From Hydrogenophaga palleronii_A (lineage in GTDB: Bacteria; Pseudomonadota; Gammaproteobacteria; Burkholderiales; Burkholderiaceae_C), in NCBI RefSeq assembly GCF_031457455.1, contig NZ_JAVDWU010000004.1:124001-188000 (forward strand): a stretch of DNA of 64,000 nucleotides. The letters are read 5' to 3'. The notes under the pieces were generated by a model, which was not told where the DNA came from, did no database searches, and worked only from the letters and a program-made list of their open reading frames with translations. Position 1 is the first letter of the stretch. Each line of letters starts with the position of its first letter. Shown piece after piece: positions 41,429 to 49,548 of this stretch. The translations under genes were made by a program, and so were the position numbers.

Positions 41429-42799
41429 ATGGCATCAGCCCTCTCCGAACGTCTCTCACGCATCGTCAAGGAAATGCGCGGCCAGGCCCGCATCACCGAA
41501 AGCAATGTCACCGACATGATGCGCGAGGTGCGCATGGCACTGCTGGAAGCCGATGTGGCACTGCCCGTGGTGCGCGACTTCATTGCCAAGGTCAAGGAGA
41601 AGGCCTTGGGACAGGAGGTGGTGGGTTCGCTGACGCCTGGGCAGGCCATGGTGGGCATCGTCAACCGCGAGTTGGCGGCTCTCATGGGCGCTGGCGTGGC
41701 AGACATCAATCTGGCCGCGCAACCACCGGCGGTGATCCTGATGGCGGGCCTGCAGGGCGCGGGCAAGACGACCACCACCGCCAAGCTGGCCAAACACCTG
41801 ATCGAGAAGCGCAAGAAAAAGGTGCTCACCGTCTCGGGCGACGTCTACCGTCCGGCGGCCATCGAACAGCTCAAAATGGTGAGCGCGCAGGCGGGGGCGG
41901 AATGGTTCCCCAGCACCGCGGATCAGAAGCCGGTGGACATTGCCCGCGCAGCCATCGACTACGCCCGCAAGCACTATTTTGATGTGCTGCTGGTTGACAC
42001 CGCCGGTCGCCTTGCGATCGACGAGGCGCTGATGCGCGAGATCAAGGAGCTGCACGCCGCGCTGGATCCGGTGGAGACCTTGTTTGTGGTCGACGCCATG
42101 CAGGGTCAGGATGCGATCAACACCGCGAAGGCGTTCAAGGAAGCCCTGCCTCTCACCGGCATCATCCTGACCAAGACCGACGGCGACTCGCGAGGTGGTG
42201 CCGCCTTGTCGGTGAGGGCCATCACGGGTGCGCCGATCAAGTTTGCCGGTATCTCCGAAAAGATCGACGGACTGGAGGTGTTTGATGCCGAACGCCATGC
42301 GGGGCGCATCCTGGGCATGGGCGACATCGTGGCCCTGGTCGAACAGGTCACGGCCGGCGTGGACATGGCTGCCGCGCAGAAGCTGGCCGCCAAGGTCAAG
42401 AGCGGTGAGGGCTTCGACCTGAACGACTTTCTGGATCAGATCCGCCAGATGAAACAGATGGGGGGCCTCTCCAGCCTGATGGACAAGCTGCCAGGCGCCA
42501 TGGCGGCCAAGGCCAGCGAGGTCGACATGAACCGCGCCGAGAAAGACATCAAGCGCAAGGAAGGCATCATCTGCAGCATGACGCTCAAGGAGCGCACCCG
42601 CCCGGACATCATCAAAGCCACACGCAAGCGCCGCATCGCTGCCGGCGCCGGCGTGCACGTTCAGGAAGTCAACCGCCTGCTCAAGGAGTTCGAGCAGATG
42701 CAGGGCATGATGAGGAAGATGAAGGGCGGTGGCATGATGAAGATGATCAAGCGCATGGGGGGCATGAAAGGCATGCCCAAGCTGCCCGGCATGGGGTGA
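41429..42799 (+). CDS. ffh: Ffh, signal recognition particle protein
   Basis: Ffh binds 4.5S RNA and signal sequences and delivers ribosomes to FtsY. The start MASALSERLSRIVKEMRG gives 456 aa. An N domain (1-85) is followed by the G domain with GLQGAGKTTTTAKL, DTAGRLAIDE, TKTDGDSRGGAAL and GISEKIDGLE, and a methionine-rich M domain (about 325-456; SMTLKERTRPDIIKATRKRRIAAGAG, ending in MMRKMKGGGMMKMIKRMGGM) that binds RNA and signal peptides. Confidence 0.98.
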   Translation: MASALSERLSRIVKEMRGQARITESNVTDMMREVRMALLEADVALPVVRDFIAKVKEKALGQEVVGSLTPGQAMVGIVNRELAALMGAGVADINLAAQPPAVILMAGLQGAGKTTTTAKLAKHLIEKRKKKVLTVSGDVYRPAAIEQLKMVSAQAGAEWFPSTADQKPVDIARAAIDYARKHYFDVLLVDTAGRLAIDEALMREIKELHAALDPVETLFVVDAMQGQDAINTAKAFKEALPLTGIILTKTDGDSRGGAALSVRAITGAPIKFAGISEKIDGLEVFDAERHAGRILGMGDIVALVEQVTAGVDMAAAQKLAAKVKSGEGFDLNDFLDQIRQMKQMGGLSSLMDKLPGAMAAKASEVDMNRAEKDIKRKEGIICSMTLKERTRPDIIKATRKRRIAAGAGVHVQEVNRLLKEFEQMQGMMRKMKGGGMMKMIKRMGGMKGMPKLPGMG

Positions 42800-42883
42800 T
42801 CCGCCTGGAAGCGTCAGTTCCCAGGATCATGGCTTGATCTTTCGCAGGCCGGATCTACTGAGGGTGGCGAAAATGGGCCCACC

Positions 42884-43501
42884 ATGCTGATGATCCTCGA
42901 AATTGCCATTGGCCTGCTGTGCATGGCCACTGCGCTGGCATTGCGGCCCTGGCGCATGTTGCAGGGCCCGCTGCTGACACCCGCCCTGGCGGCCGTGGTG
43001 CTGCTGCCCATGTTGTGGCTGCTGCCGCAGTTCCTGCCGAATGGCTTGCCGGTCCAGTTCTCTGGCGCCTGCTTGCTGGTGCTGGCCCTGGGCTGGCCAC
43101 TGGCTGTGCCCGTGCTGGCCGTGGTCGCGCTTGTGGTGTGGGGGCTGGGTCCGTCGGACGGGTACGCTGCATTGACGCAATGGGTGTGGGTGGGGCTGTT
43201 GCCTGCCACGCTGGCCCTGGGCCTGGGCGCTTTGATCCGGCGCTGGTTGCCTTCGAATATTTTTGTCTATACCTTGGGCCGCGGCTTTCTGGGCACCGCG
43301 CTGGTGGTGTTTCTGGCCGGTGCGCTGTTTGAGTGGACCCACCATCAGGTGGACGGCGTGGCCCTGGAACAGGCGCTGGTGGCCCGCTGGCTGATGGCCT
43401 GGGGCGACGCTTTTCTCACGGGCATGTTCGCTGCCATTGGCGTAGCGTTTGCGCCGAAATACCTGGCCACCTGGTCGGACGAACGCTATCTGAGAGGCTG
43501 A
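42884..43501 (+). CDS. CbiM-like integral membrane protein (COG3235 type)
   Basis: The 205-aa product has about six membrane segments and begins MLMILEIAIGLLCMATAL. The C-terminal part, ARWLMAWGDAFLTGMFAAIGVAFAPKYLATWSDERYL, resembles a family of uncharacterised betaproteobacterial proteins related to the CbiM/ECF permease superfamily. No ATPase or substrate-binding partner is next to it, so transport is only suggested. It follows ffh by 84 bp and meets opgH tail to tail. Confidence 0.6.
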   Translation: MLMILEIAIGLLCMATALALRPWRMLQGPLLTPALAAVVLLPMLWLLPQFLPNGLPVQFSGACLLVLALGWPLAVPVLAVVALVVWGLGPSDGYAALTQWVWVGLLPATLALGLGALIRRWLPSNIFVYTLGRGFLGTALVVFLAGALFEWTHHQVDGVALEQALVARWLMAWGDAFLTGMFAAIGVAFAPKYLATWSDERYLRG

Positions 43502-43543
43502 GCGTCTTTCGTTCCTCCGAAAAACGCCCAATCTCTGAAGCCG

Positions 43544-43560
43544 CCCGCTGCCTCAGCGGG
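43544..43560. terminator. Hairpin between convergent genes
   Basis: CCCGCTG, a CCT loop and CAGCGGG form a perfect 7-bp stem between the end of the CbiM-like gene and the opgH stop. No T run follows on either strand, so a terminator role is only suggested by position. Confidence 0.35.
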
Positions 43561-43593
43561 TCGGTATCTCGCTCAGGTCGCAGTGCTCAGCGT

Positions 43594-45573
43594 TCAGGCG
43601 ACCTGGGGCATGGCCAACCGAGCGGCATGGCGCCAGGCCCGGCGCAGCACGGCGGGGGACCACGACTCTTCAGGAATCAGCAGCACGCCCAGCGAACGCA
43701 TGCGCTCTCCCAGCGTCACATGGCTGGTCATCACCGTGATCGGCACCGCCAGCAACAGCGGCAGCGCGATGGGCACCAGCCACAGCAAGGCGTAGACGTT
43801 GAGCAGGGCCACACCAACGCCCAACAGAACGACGATCAAGGTCATGGGCGCGAGGCGGGTGACGGCGGTTCCCCATGAAATGCCGGAGGCTTCGCGGGGT
43901 GGCGATTTCCAGTCGAGCTTGATGCCGGTGATGGCCGTGAGCACGAAGAGCGAATGAGCGAGCATGCGCACAGGGGCCTGCAGCATGGCCAGCACGGTTT
44001 CCATGGCAGCGCTGCCCAGCAGGGCGCCCGTGCCGCCAAACGCCTTCTGGCCGCCTTTGAGGAACACCGCCAGCAAACCCAGCACGCGAGGCATGAACAG
44101 CATGCACAGTGTCCAGACCCACAGCGTACGAATCTCGGCGGGGATGGCGCTCCACTGCGGCACCACGCTGGTGTTGCTCACCCAGAGGGCTGTGCCGAAT
44201 GTCATGAAGGCCAGCCAGATGGGAGCGGACAGGTAGGACATGGCGCCAATGACGAACATGGCGCGGTGCACGCGATGGATACCGGGTTCGGCCATCAGGC
44301 GCGAGTTCTGCAGGTTGCCCTGGCACCAGCGGCGGTCACGCTGCAGTTCGCTCAGCAGATCAGGCGGCTGCTGCTCGTAGCTGCCGGTGAGGTCGGACAC
44401 CAGCCACACGTGGTAACCGGCGCGGCGCATCAGCGCGGCCTCAACGAAATCGTGCGACATGATGCCGCCCGACATGCCACCCGTGCCCTTGATGGGCGCG
44501 AGGGCACAGTGCTTCATGAAGGGTTCGACGCGGATGATGGCGTTGTGGCCCCAGTAGTGCGACTCTCCGAGTTGCCAGAACTGCATGCCCAGCGTGAAGA
44601 GGCGACCGGTGACGCGGGAGGCGAACTGCTGCGCGCGGGCGTGCAGAGTGGCGTGGCCAATGGCCTGCGTGGCCGTCTGCACGATGCCGGCCTTGGGGTT
44701 GGCTTCCATCAGCTTGACCATCGAGACCAGGCAACTTCCGCTCATGACACTGTCGGCATCGAGCACCACCATGTAGCGGTAGTCCTTGCCCCAGCGGCGG
44801 CAGAAATCGGCCACGTTACCGGCCTTGCGGTGGGTGCGGCGCGTGCGCAGGCGGTAGTAGACCTCGATGGGCGGCAGATCGGTTTGTGCTGCCAGGTCGC
44901 CACGCAGGCGTTCCCAGGCGGCGCGCTCGGCGGCAGCGATGGCGGGATCGTAGCTGTCCGACAGCACAAACACATCAAACTGCTTGTTGTGCCCTGTGGC
45001 CGCGAGCGACTCACAGGTGGCGCGCAGGCCGGCAAACACCGTGGCCACATCTTCGTTGCAGATGGGCATGATGATCGCGGTGCGGGCATCGGGGTTCATG
45101 GCGTGGTCGCGCACCGACGCCGCAGTGAGCGTGTGCGCGTCGCCGCGCAGCGTGACCCAGAAACCCATGACGGCGGTGACGAAGCCGGTGACCACCCAGG
45201 CCGAGAGCACCGCGAACAACGCCAGTTGACCGTATTGCAGCCAGGCGTTGTCGTGCACGGGTTGGGATTGTGCGAACAAGACCGTGGCGAAGGCGGTGGT
45301 GAGCAGCGTGAGCAGCGCGAACACACCGCGGCGACGGTTGGCGGCGCGCTCCCAGCTTTCTGGAACGGTGGTGTCTGGCACCGCTGGTGTGCGGGGCGGG
45401 AGCAGTCGGCTGGCCGTGCTGAGCAGGGAGGTGCCGACGCTGTTCCAGAAGCCACGCCAGGGTCGGGGCACCATGGAGCCGCGATTCAGCGGCGGTGCGG
45501 TGAATGCGTTGGGGTGGCGGTCTTCGCGCAGCAGGCTGCGCGCCGGGAGGATCGAGATGGGTTCGGCATTCAT
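43594..45573 (-). CDS. opgH: OpgH, membrane glucosyltransferase for periplasmic glucans
   Basis: OpgH polymerises UDP-glucose into osmoregulated periplasmic glucan across the inner membrane. The start MNAEPISILPARS (45573) follows a GGAGG site; the product is 659 aa. It has two early membrane helices, a GT2 domain with DADSVMSG, AIIRVEPFMKHCALAP and the QRDRRWCQGN motif, then several C-terminal helices. In E. coli the equivalent enzyme also links glucose supply to cell size through FtsZ; whether that holds here is unknown. opgG is 62 bp upstream. Confidence 0.95.
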   Translation of the reverse strand: MNAEPISILPARSLLREDRHPNAFTAPPLNRGSMVPRPWRGFWNSVGTSLLSTASRLLPPRTPAVPDTTVPESWERAANRRRGVFALLTLLTTAFATVLFAQSQPVHDNAWLQYGQLALFAVLSAWVVTGFVTAVMGFWVTLRGDAHTLTAASVRDHAMNPDARTAIIMPICNEDVATVFAGLRATCESLAATGHNKQFDVFVLSDSYDPAIAAAERAAWERLRGDLAAQTDLPPIEVYYRLRTRRTHRKAGNVADFCRRWGKDYRYMVVLDADSVMSGSCLVSMVKLMEANPKAGIVQTATQAIGHATLHARAQQFASRVTGRLFTLGMQFWQLGESHYWGHNAIIRVEPFMKHCALAPIKGTGGMSGGIMSHDFVEAALMRRAGYHVWLVSDLTGSYEQQPPDLLSELQRDRRWCQGNLQNSRLMAEPGIHRVHRAMFVIGAMSYLSAPIWLAFMTFGTALWVSNTSVVPQWSAIPAEIRTLWVWTLCMLFMPRVLGLLAVFLKGGQKAFGGTGALLGSAAMETVLAMLQAPVRMLAHSLFVLTAITGIKLDWKSPPREASGISWGTAVTRLAPMTLIVVLLGVGVALLNVYALLWLVPIALPLLLAVPITVMTSHVTLGERMRSLGVLLIPEESWSPAVLRRAWRHAARLAMPQVA

Positions 45574-45635
45574 TGATGTGCCTCCATGTGACGCGTTCTG
45601 GTGCGAGCTTGCTTGGGGGCGGCCCGGCGCGGCGC

Positions 45636-47207
45636 TCATTCGGGTAGCAGCAGATGTGTCCATGTTTCGCTCACTGTGTCGTTCTGGTGTTGGAGGAAGG
45701 CGCGCAGTTCGACCGGCTTGGTGGGGTCGATGCGTTGCACACGCAGGCTCACGCGCCATGAGCGCGTGGCGGGGTTGGGGTAGGCGAGGGTTTCGAGCAG
45801 GCGGCCGTTGGCATCGGCGCTGACCATCGCACGCACCTCGGCGTCGGCTGGTAGGGCATCCAGCGCGGGTCCGGCGAAATCGAGCACGTACTGGGGCTGG
45901 GCCTTCTGTTCTTCGGGTGTGAGCTTGGTGTAGCCATAGCCCCGGCGCGTTTGGGTGACCCAGGACGATGGTGGGCGTTGTTGCGCTTCGCCTTGCCAGG
46001 CCAGTTCATAGCTCAGCTCCAGCGGTTGGCCGGGCGCGGGCAACCTCGCCGGCACCCAGTACGCGACGATGTTGTCGTGGGTTTCGTCCGGCGTGGGCAA
46101 CTGCACCAGCTCCACTCGGCCGGCACCCCACTGCCCCAGGGGCTTGATCCAGGCGCTGGGGCGGCGCTCGTAGTGCGCTTCCACGTCCTCGTAGCTGGCA
46201 AAACGGCGGTCGCGCTGCATCAGGCCGAAACCGCGCGGATCGGTCATGCTGAAAGAGCTCACCACCGGCGCTTGGGGGCGCTGCAGTGGGCGCCATAGCC
46301 ACTCACCCTGGCCGGTGACCATCATCAGGCCGTCGGAGTCGTGCACTTCAGGACGGAAATCGCCCGCCATGGGCTGGTTCTCGCCCGAGAGGAACATGCT
46401 GGTCAGCGGCGCGATGCCCAGCGTGTTGACTGCGTTGGCGCCCTTGCGCAGGAACACGCGGGCGTTCACCGTGGTGGTCGTCTGCTGGCCCGGGCGCACC
46501 ACGAACCGGTAAGCGCCGGTGGCGCGCGGCGATTCCAGCAGGGCCAGCACGGTCACTTCGCTGGCGTTGACAGCGGGGCGCTGGATCCAGAATTCGGTGA
46601 ACCGCGGAAACTCCTCGCCGGTGCCGCCCACGGTGTCGATGGCCAGGCCGCGGGCCGACAGGCCGTACTGCTGGCCCGCACCCAGGGCGCGGAAGTAGCT
46701 GGCGCCCTGAAAGACGATCAGTTCGTCTTTGTAGGCATTGTTGTTGAGCGGGTAGTGCAGCCGGAAGCCCGCGTGGCCCAGATCGCCCCAGGGCTTCGGG
46801 TCAAAGGTGTTCTTGCCGTAGTCGAAATCGGCGCCGCTGTAAGGCAGGTGGCGCACGGTGCCGTTCGGGGTGATCTCGTGGATGCGGACCGGCTCGGTCT
46901 GGTACAGGCCCAGATGGAAGAACTGGGCTTCAAAGGGCAGCTTTTCAGCGCGCCAGACGGAGCGGTCGGTTTTGAAGCGGATGTCGCGCAGCTGGTCGTA
47001 AGTGATGTTGGCAAGTGCGGGGGGGAGCTTGTCGCTGTTTGCGCGAAAGGGCTCGCCAGCGCGGGTCTGGGCCAGCCGGGTCAGTTCATCGAAATCAAAG
47101 GCCTGCGCATGGGCCGACGCCCCGACCAGCGTGGCCGCGAGCCCGCCCAGCAGCACCCAGCCGCGCAAGCGTCCAGGGGGAAAAAACAGGGGAAAAAATG
47201 TTGCCAT
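45636..47207 (-). CDS. opgG: OpgG, periplasmic glucan biosynthesis protein
   Basis: OpgG is a periplasmic protein needed to branch or finish osmoregulated glucans made by OpgH. The 523-aa product has a signal peptide (about residues 1-34, GWVLLGGLAATLVGASAHAQA) and the family's paired beta-sandwich features, such as RDIRFKTDRSVWRAEKLPFEAQFFH, GASYFRALGAGQQYGLSARGLA and ASYEDVEAHYERRPSAWIKPLG. A sigma-54 promoter 11 bp before the ATG implies a very short leader. It forms an operon with opgH. Confidence 0.95.
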   Translation of the reverse strand: MATFFPLFFPPGRLRGWVLLGGLAATLVGASAHAQAFDFDELTRLAQTRAGEPFRANSDKLPPALANITYDQLRDIRFKTDRSVWRAEKLPFEAQFFHLGLYQTEPVRIHEITPNGTVRHLPYSGADFDYGKNTFDPKPWGDLGHAGFRLHYPLNNNAYKDELIVFQGASYFRALGAGQQYGLSARGLAIDTVGGTGEEFPRFTEFWIQRPAVNASEVTVLALLESPRATGAYRFVVRPGQQTTTTVNARVFLRKGANAVNTLGIAPLTSMFLSGENQPMAGDFRPEVHDSDGLMMVTGQGEWLWRPLQRPQAPVVSSFSMTDPRGFGLMQRDRRFASYEDVEAHYERRPSAWIKPLGQWGAGRVELVQLPTPDETHDNIVAYWVPARLPAPGQPLELSYELAWQGEAQQRPPSSWVTQTRRGYGYTKLTPEEQKAQPQYVLDFAGPALDALPADAEVRAMVSADANGRLLETLAYPNPATRSWRVSLRVQRIDPTKPVELRAFLQHQNDTVSETWTHLLLPE

Positions 47208-47218
47208 GCCCTGTAGAG

Positions 47219-47234
47219 GGCAAGGCCCGTGCCA
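47219..47234 (-). promoter_or_regulatory. Sigma-54 promoter of opgGH
   Basis: On the minus strand TGGCAC, five bases and TTGCC match the -24/-12 consensus TGGCAC-N5-TTGCW with full conservation of the GG and GC pairs. Transcription would start near 47208, at the opgG ATG (47207). It lies 95 bp downstream of the palindrome at 47329-47348. Confidence 0.75.
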
Positions 47235-47328
47235 AGCGCTGAAAAGGCTTTGAAATCAAAGGCTTGTACACGCGGTTCGCGGGTTTTCCCGAGGCCAGGC
47301 CTGATTAGGCGCTTCAATGCCCCTGTTT

Positions 47329-47348
47329 TTGTCGCCAAACGGCGACAA
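47329..47348. promoter_or_regulatory. GlrR-type upstream activating site (TGTC-N10-GACA)
   Basis: A perfect palindrome with TTGTCGCC and GGCGACAA arms around AAAC contains TGTC-N10-GACA, the motif known for GlrR at the E. coli glmY and glmZ promoters. It is in the 191-bp gap between glrR and opgG, about 95 bp before the sigma-54 promoter, an ordinary distance for a bacterial enhancer-binding protein. Only one site was seen, where paired sites are common. Confidence 0.65.
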
Positions 47349-47398
47349 TTCACCTGGGTTCGAGGGGGAAGGCTTTTAAAAACAAGGACTTGGCGCTG

Positions 47399-48832
47399 TC
47401 ACTCATCAGCGACAGGATCGTCGTGGGGTCCTGTGGCAACGCCCGATCCGTCGCTTTTGAACAGGCCAGGGGTGAGTTCGTGCTTTTGCAGCAACCGGTA
47501 GAACTCGGTACGGTTGCGCTGCGCCAGGCGCGCGGCGTCTGCCACGTTGCCGTCGGTCATCTTGAGCAGGCCAACCAGGTAGTCGCGTTCGAAACGCTGG
47601 CGGGCGTCAGTGAAGCTGAGCACCTCGGTCGACGGGGTGCGCAGCGCGCGCTGCACCAGCGCCAGCGACACCAGCGGTGTGGTGGTCAGCGCACACGCCT
47701 GCTCGACCACGTTGTAGAGCTGGCGCACGTTGCCTGGCCATGAAGCCATGGTCAGCGCCTTCAGTGCCTCGGGTGCAAAGCCGGAACTGCGCTTGCCGTA
47801 CTTCCTGGCCAGCTTGGCCAGGAAGTGGTTGGCCAGCAGGGCGATGTCTTCGCGGCGTTCGGCCAGGGTGGGCAAGGTGAGCGTGACCACGTTGAGCCGG
47901 TAGTAAAGGTCTTCGCGGAACTGGCCCTCGGCCATGGCTTCTTCCAGGTTTCGGTGGGTCGCCGAGATGATGCGCACGTCCACCGGAATCGACTGGCTGG
48001 AGCCCAGCGGCCGGATGGCGCGTTCCTGCAGCACGCGCAGCAGTTTCACCTGCAGCGCGGGCGGCATGTCACCGATCTCGTCCAGCAGCAGTGTGCCGCC
48101 ATCGGCGGTCTGGAACAGGCCCTTGTGGTTGGTCACCGCGTCGGTGAAGGCGCCTTTGACGTGACCGAAGAGTTCGGATTCGAGCAAGGCTTCGGGAATG
48201 GCGCCGCAGTTCACCGCAATGAAGGGCTTCTTGGCGCGAGGACTGGCGCGGTGGATGGCGCGCGCCAGCATTTCCTTGCCGGTGCCGCTGTCGCCACGCA
48301 GCAGCACGCTGGCGTCCGACTGCGCGATCATGCGGGCCTCAGCCAGCAGGTCGGCCATTCGGTTGGAGCGGCTGATCACGTCCGCCCGCCACTCTTCATC
48401 GGCTTGCGAGCTGGGGCTGGTGGGCGCACCCAGCGCCAGGGCCTGTGCGATTTTTTCCAGCAGTTCCTTGGCGTCGTAGGGTTTTGTGAGGTAGGTGTAC
48501 ACCCCCCGCGCGGTGGCCTCGACCGCGTCGGGAATGGTCCCGTGGGCGGTGAGCAGGATCACCGGCAATGAAGGGTGGCGCGAGCGGATTTCGTCGAACA
48601 GGGCCAGACCATCCTTGCCTGGAAGCCGCACATCGGAAAGCACCAGTTGGGGCCGTTCAATGTCGAGCTGGCTCAATGCCGCTTCGGCCGATCCCACCGA
48701 CGTGACCTGGTAGCCCGCCGCCCCCAGTCGCATGGCCAGCAGGCGCAGCATGTCGGCGTCGTCGTCCACCACCAGAATACGGGCGCGCGGTTTGCTTGGT
48801 GGAGCTGCGTGGGGTTCAAAGGTGGCACTCAT
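47399..48832 (-). CDS. glrR: GlrR (QseF), sigma-54 response regulator
   Basis: GlrR is the enhancer-binding regulator paired with GlrK. The 477-aa product has a receiver domain (phosphoacceptor in LVLSDVRLPGKDG), an AAA+ domain with Walker A RGDSGTGKE and Walker B GGTLLLDEIGDMP, and a C-terminal DNA-binding helix-turn-helix (LLKMTDGNVADAARLAQRNRTEFYRLLQKH). The sigma-54 contact loop reads GAFTDA instead of GAFTGA. Its start overlaps the lipoprotein stop by 4 bp (ATGA), so the three genes glrK, qseG-like and glrR are translationally coupled. Confidence 0.9.
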   Translation of the reverse strand: MSATFEPHAAPPSKPRARILVVDDDADMLRLLAMRLGAAGYQVTSVGSAEAALSQLDIERPQLVLSDVRLPGKDGLALFDEIRSRHPSLPVILLTAHGTIPDAVEATARGVYTYLTKPYDAKELLEKIAQALALGAPTSPSSQADEEWRADVISRSNRMADLLAEARMIAQSDASVLLRGDSGTGKEMLARAIHRASPRAKKPFIAVNCGAIPEALLESELFGHVKGAFTDAVTNHKGLFQTADGGTLLLDEIGDMPPALQVKLLRVLQERAIRPLGSSQSIPVDVRIISATHRNLEEAMAEGQFREDLYYRLNVVTLTLPTLAERREDIALLANHFLAKLARKYGKRSSGFAPEALKALTMASWPGNVRQLYNVVEQACALTTTPLVSLALVQRALRTPSTEVLSFTDARQRFERDYLVGLLKMTDGNVADAARLAQRNRTEFYRLLQKHELTPGLFKSDGSGVATGPHDDPVADE

Positions 48833-49548
48833 TGAGGGGAAGGACGGTTGCCGTTGCTGCCTGGCGGTGGTGGGCGCGGAATCAGGCTGCGTTCGATCGC
48901 GCGCATGGCTTCCAGTCGCTCATTGAGTTGTTCAATGCGGCGCCCACTGTCGCGCAATTGTTGTGACTGTCTGTCCACGGTGTCTTCCAGCCGGCGCTGG
49001 TTCATCAGATTGGCAGCCAGCAGGCGCGCCAGCGGCTTGAGCGTGGCGCTTTCTGGCGAGGTGTGGTTGATGACCCTTTGCAGCAGGCCCAATGAACGAG
49101 CCGTGTCAGGCGGTTGATGGGTGAAGGACAAGGCCAGGGCCAATTGCATTTGCCGCACCGGGTTGCTGCCCGGGTCACCCATCGTTGAAATGTGATTTTG
49201 CAGTTCCGCCGGCGTGAAACTGCGCAGTCGTTCGGCATGCTCCAACAGGGAAATCAAATCCCCGAGTGCAAGCAGTTGGGTTCCCGTGATCGCCGGGGTC
49301 GGCACGGGTGCGGGCTCTGCAGGCGTCGGGCTGGTGACCGGAGGCGATGGGGCGGCAATCGGTGGGGGCTCCATCACGGGCGCAGGAACCGTGGAGGCCG
49401 GTGGAGCAGTCACCGAGTCTGGCGCTTTGGAGCTGGCACAGGCCGCCAGGCCCAGGCTCATCGCCGAGGCCAGCAACAGTGCGGCGGGGCGCGTCAAGCG
49501 GGCTTGCGACCGAAGGGCGGTCGTGACCCGACAGAAGTCATTGAACAT
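48829..49548 (-). CDS. QseG-like lipoprotein
   Basis: The frame from the ATG at 49548 (MFNDFCRVTTALRSQARL) gives 239 aa with a lipoprotein signal ending LGLAACASS (lipobox cysteine near residue 37). A Pro/Ala-rich linker follows, then a helical C-terminal domain (GDLISLLEHAERLRSFTPAELQ and a coiled stretch RLEDTVDRQSQQLRDSGRRIEQLNERLEAM). It sits between sensor and regulator exactly as qseG does in enterobacteria, where the lipoprotein controls the kinase. Sequence similarity to QseG is weak; the call rests on position and architecture. Confidence 0.7.
   Translation of the reverse strand: MFNDFCRVTTALRSQARLTRPAALLLASAMSLGLAACASSKAPDSVTAPPASTVPAPVMEPPPIAAPSPPVTSPTPAEPAPVPTPAITGTQLLALGDLISLLEHAERLRSFTPAELQNHISTMGDPGSNPVRQMQLALALSFTHQPPDTARSLGLLQRVINHTSPESATLKPLARLLAANLMNQRRLEDTVDRQSQQLRDSGRRIEQLNERLEAMRAIERSLIPRPPPPGSNGNRPSPQ

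Noticed and set aside
43954..45576. 540-codon open frame on the plus strand
   Set aside because: It is antisense to opgH; the GT2 motifs and synteny support only the minus-strand gene.
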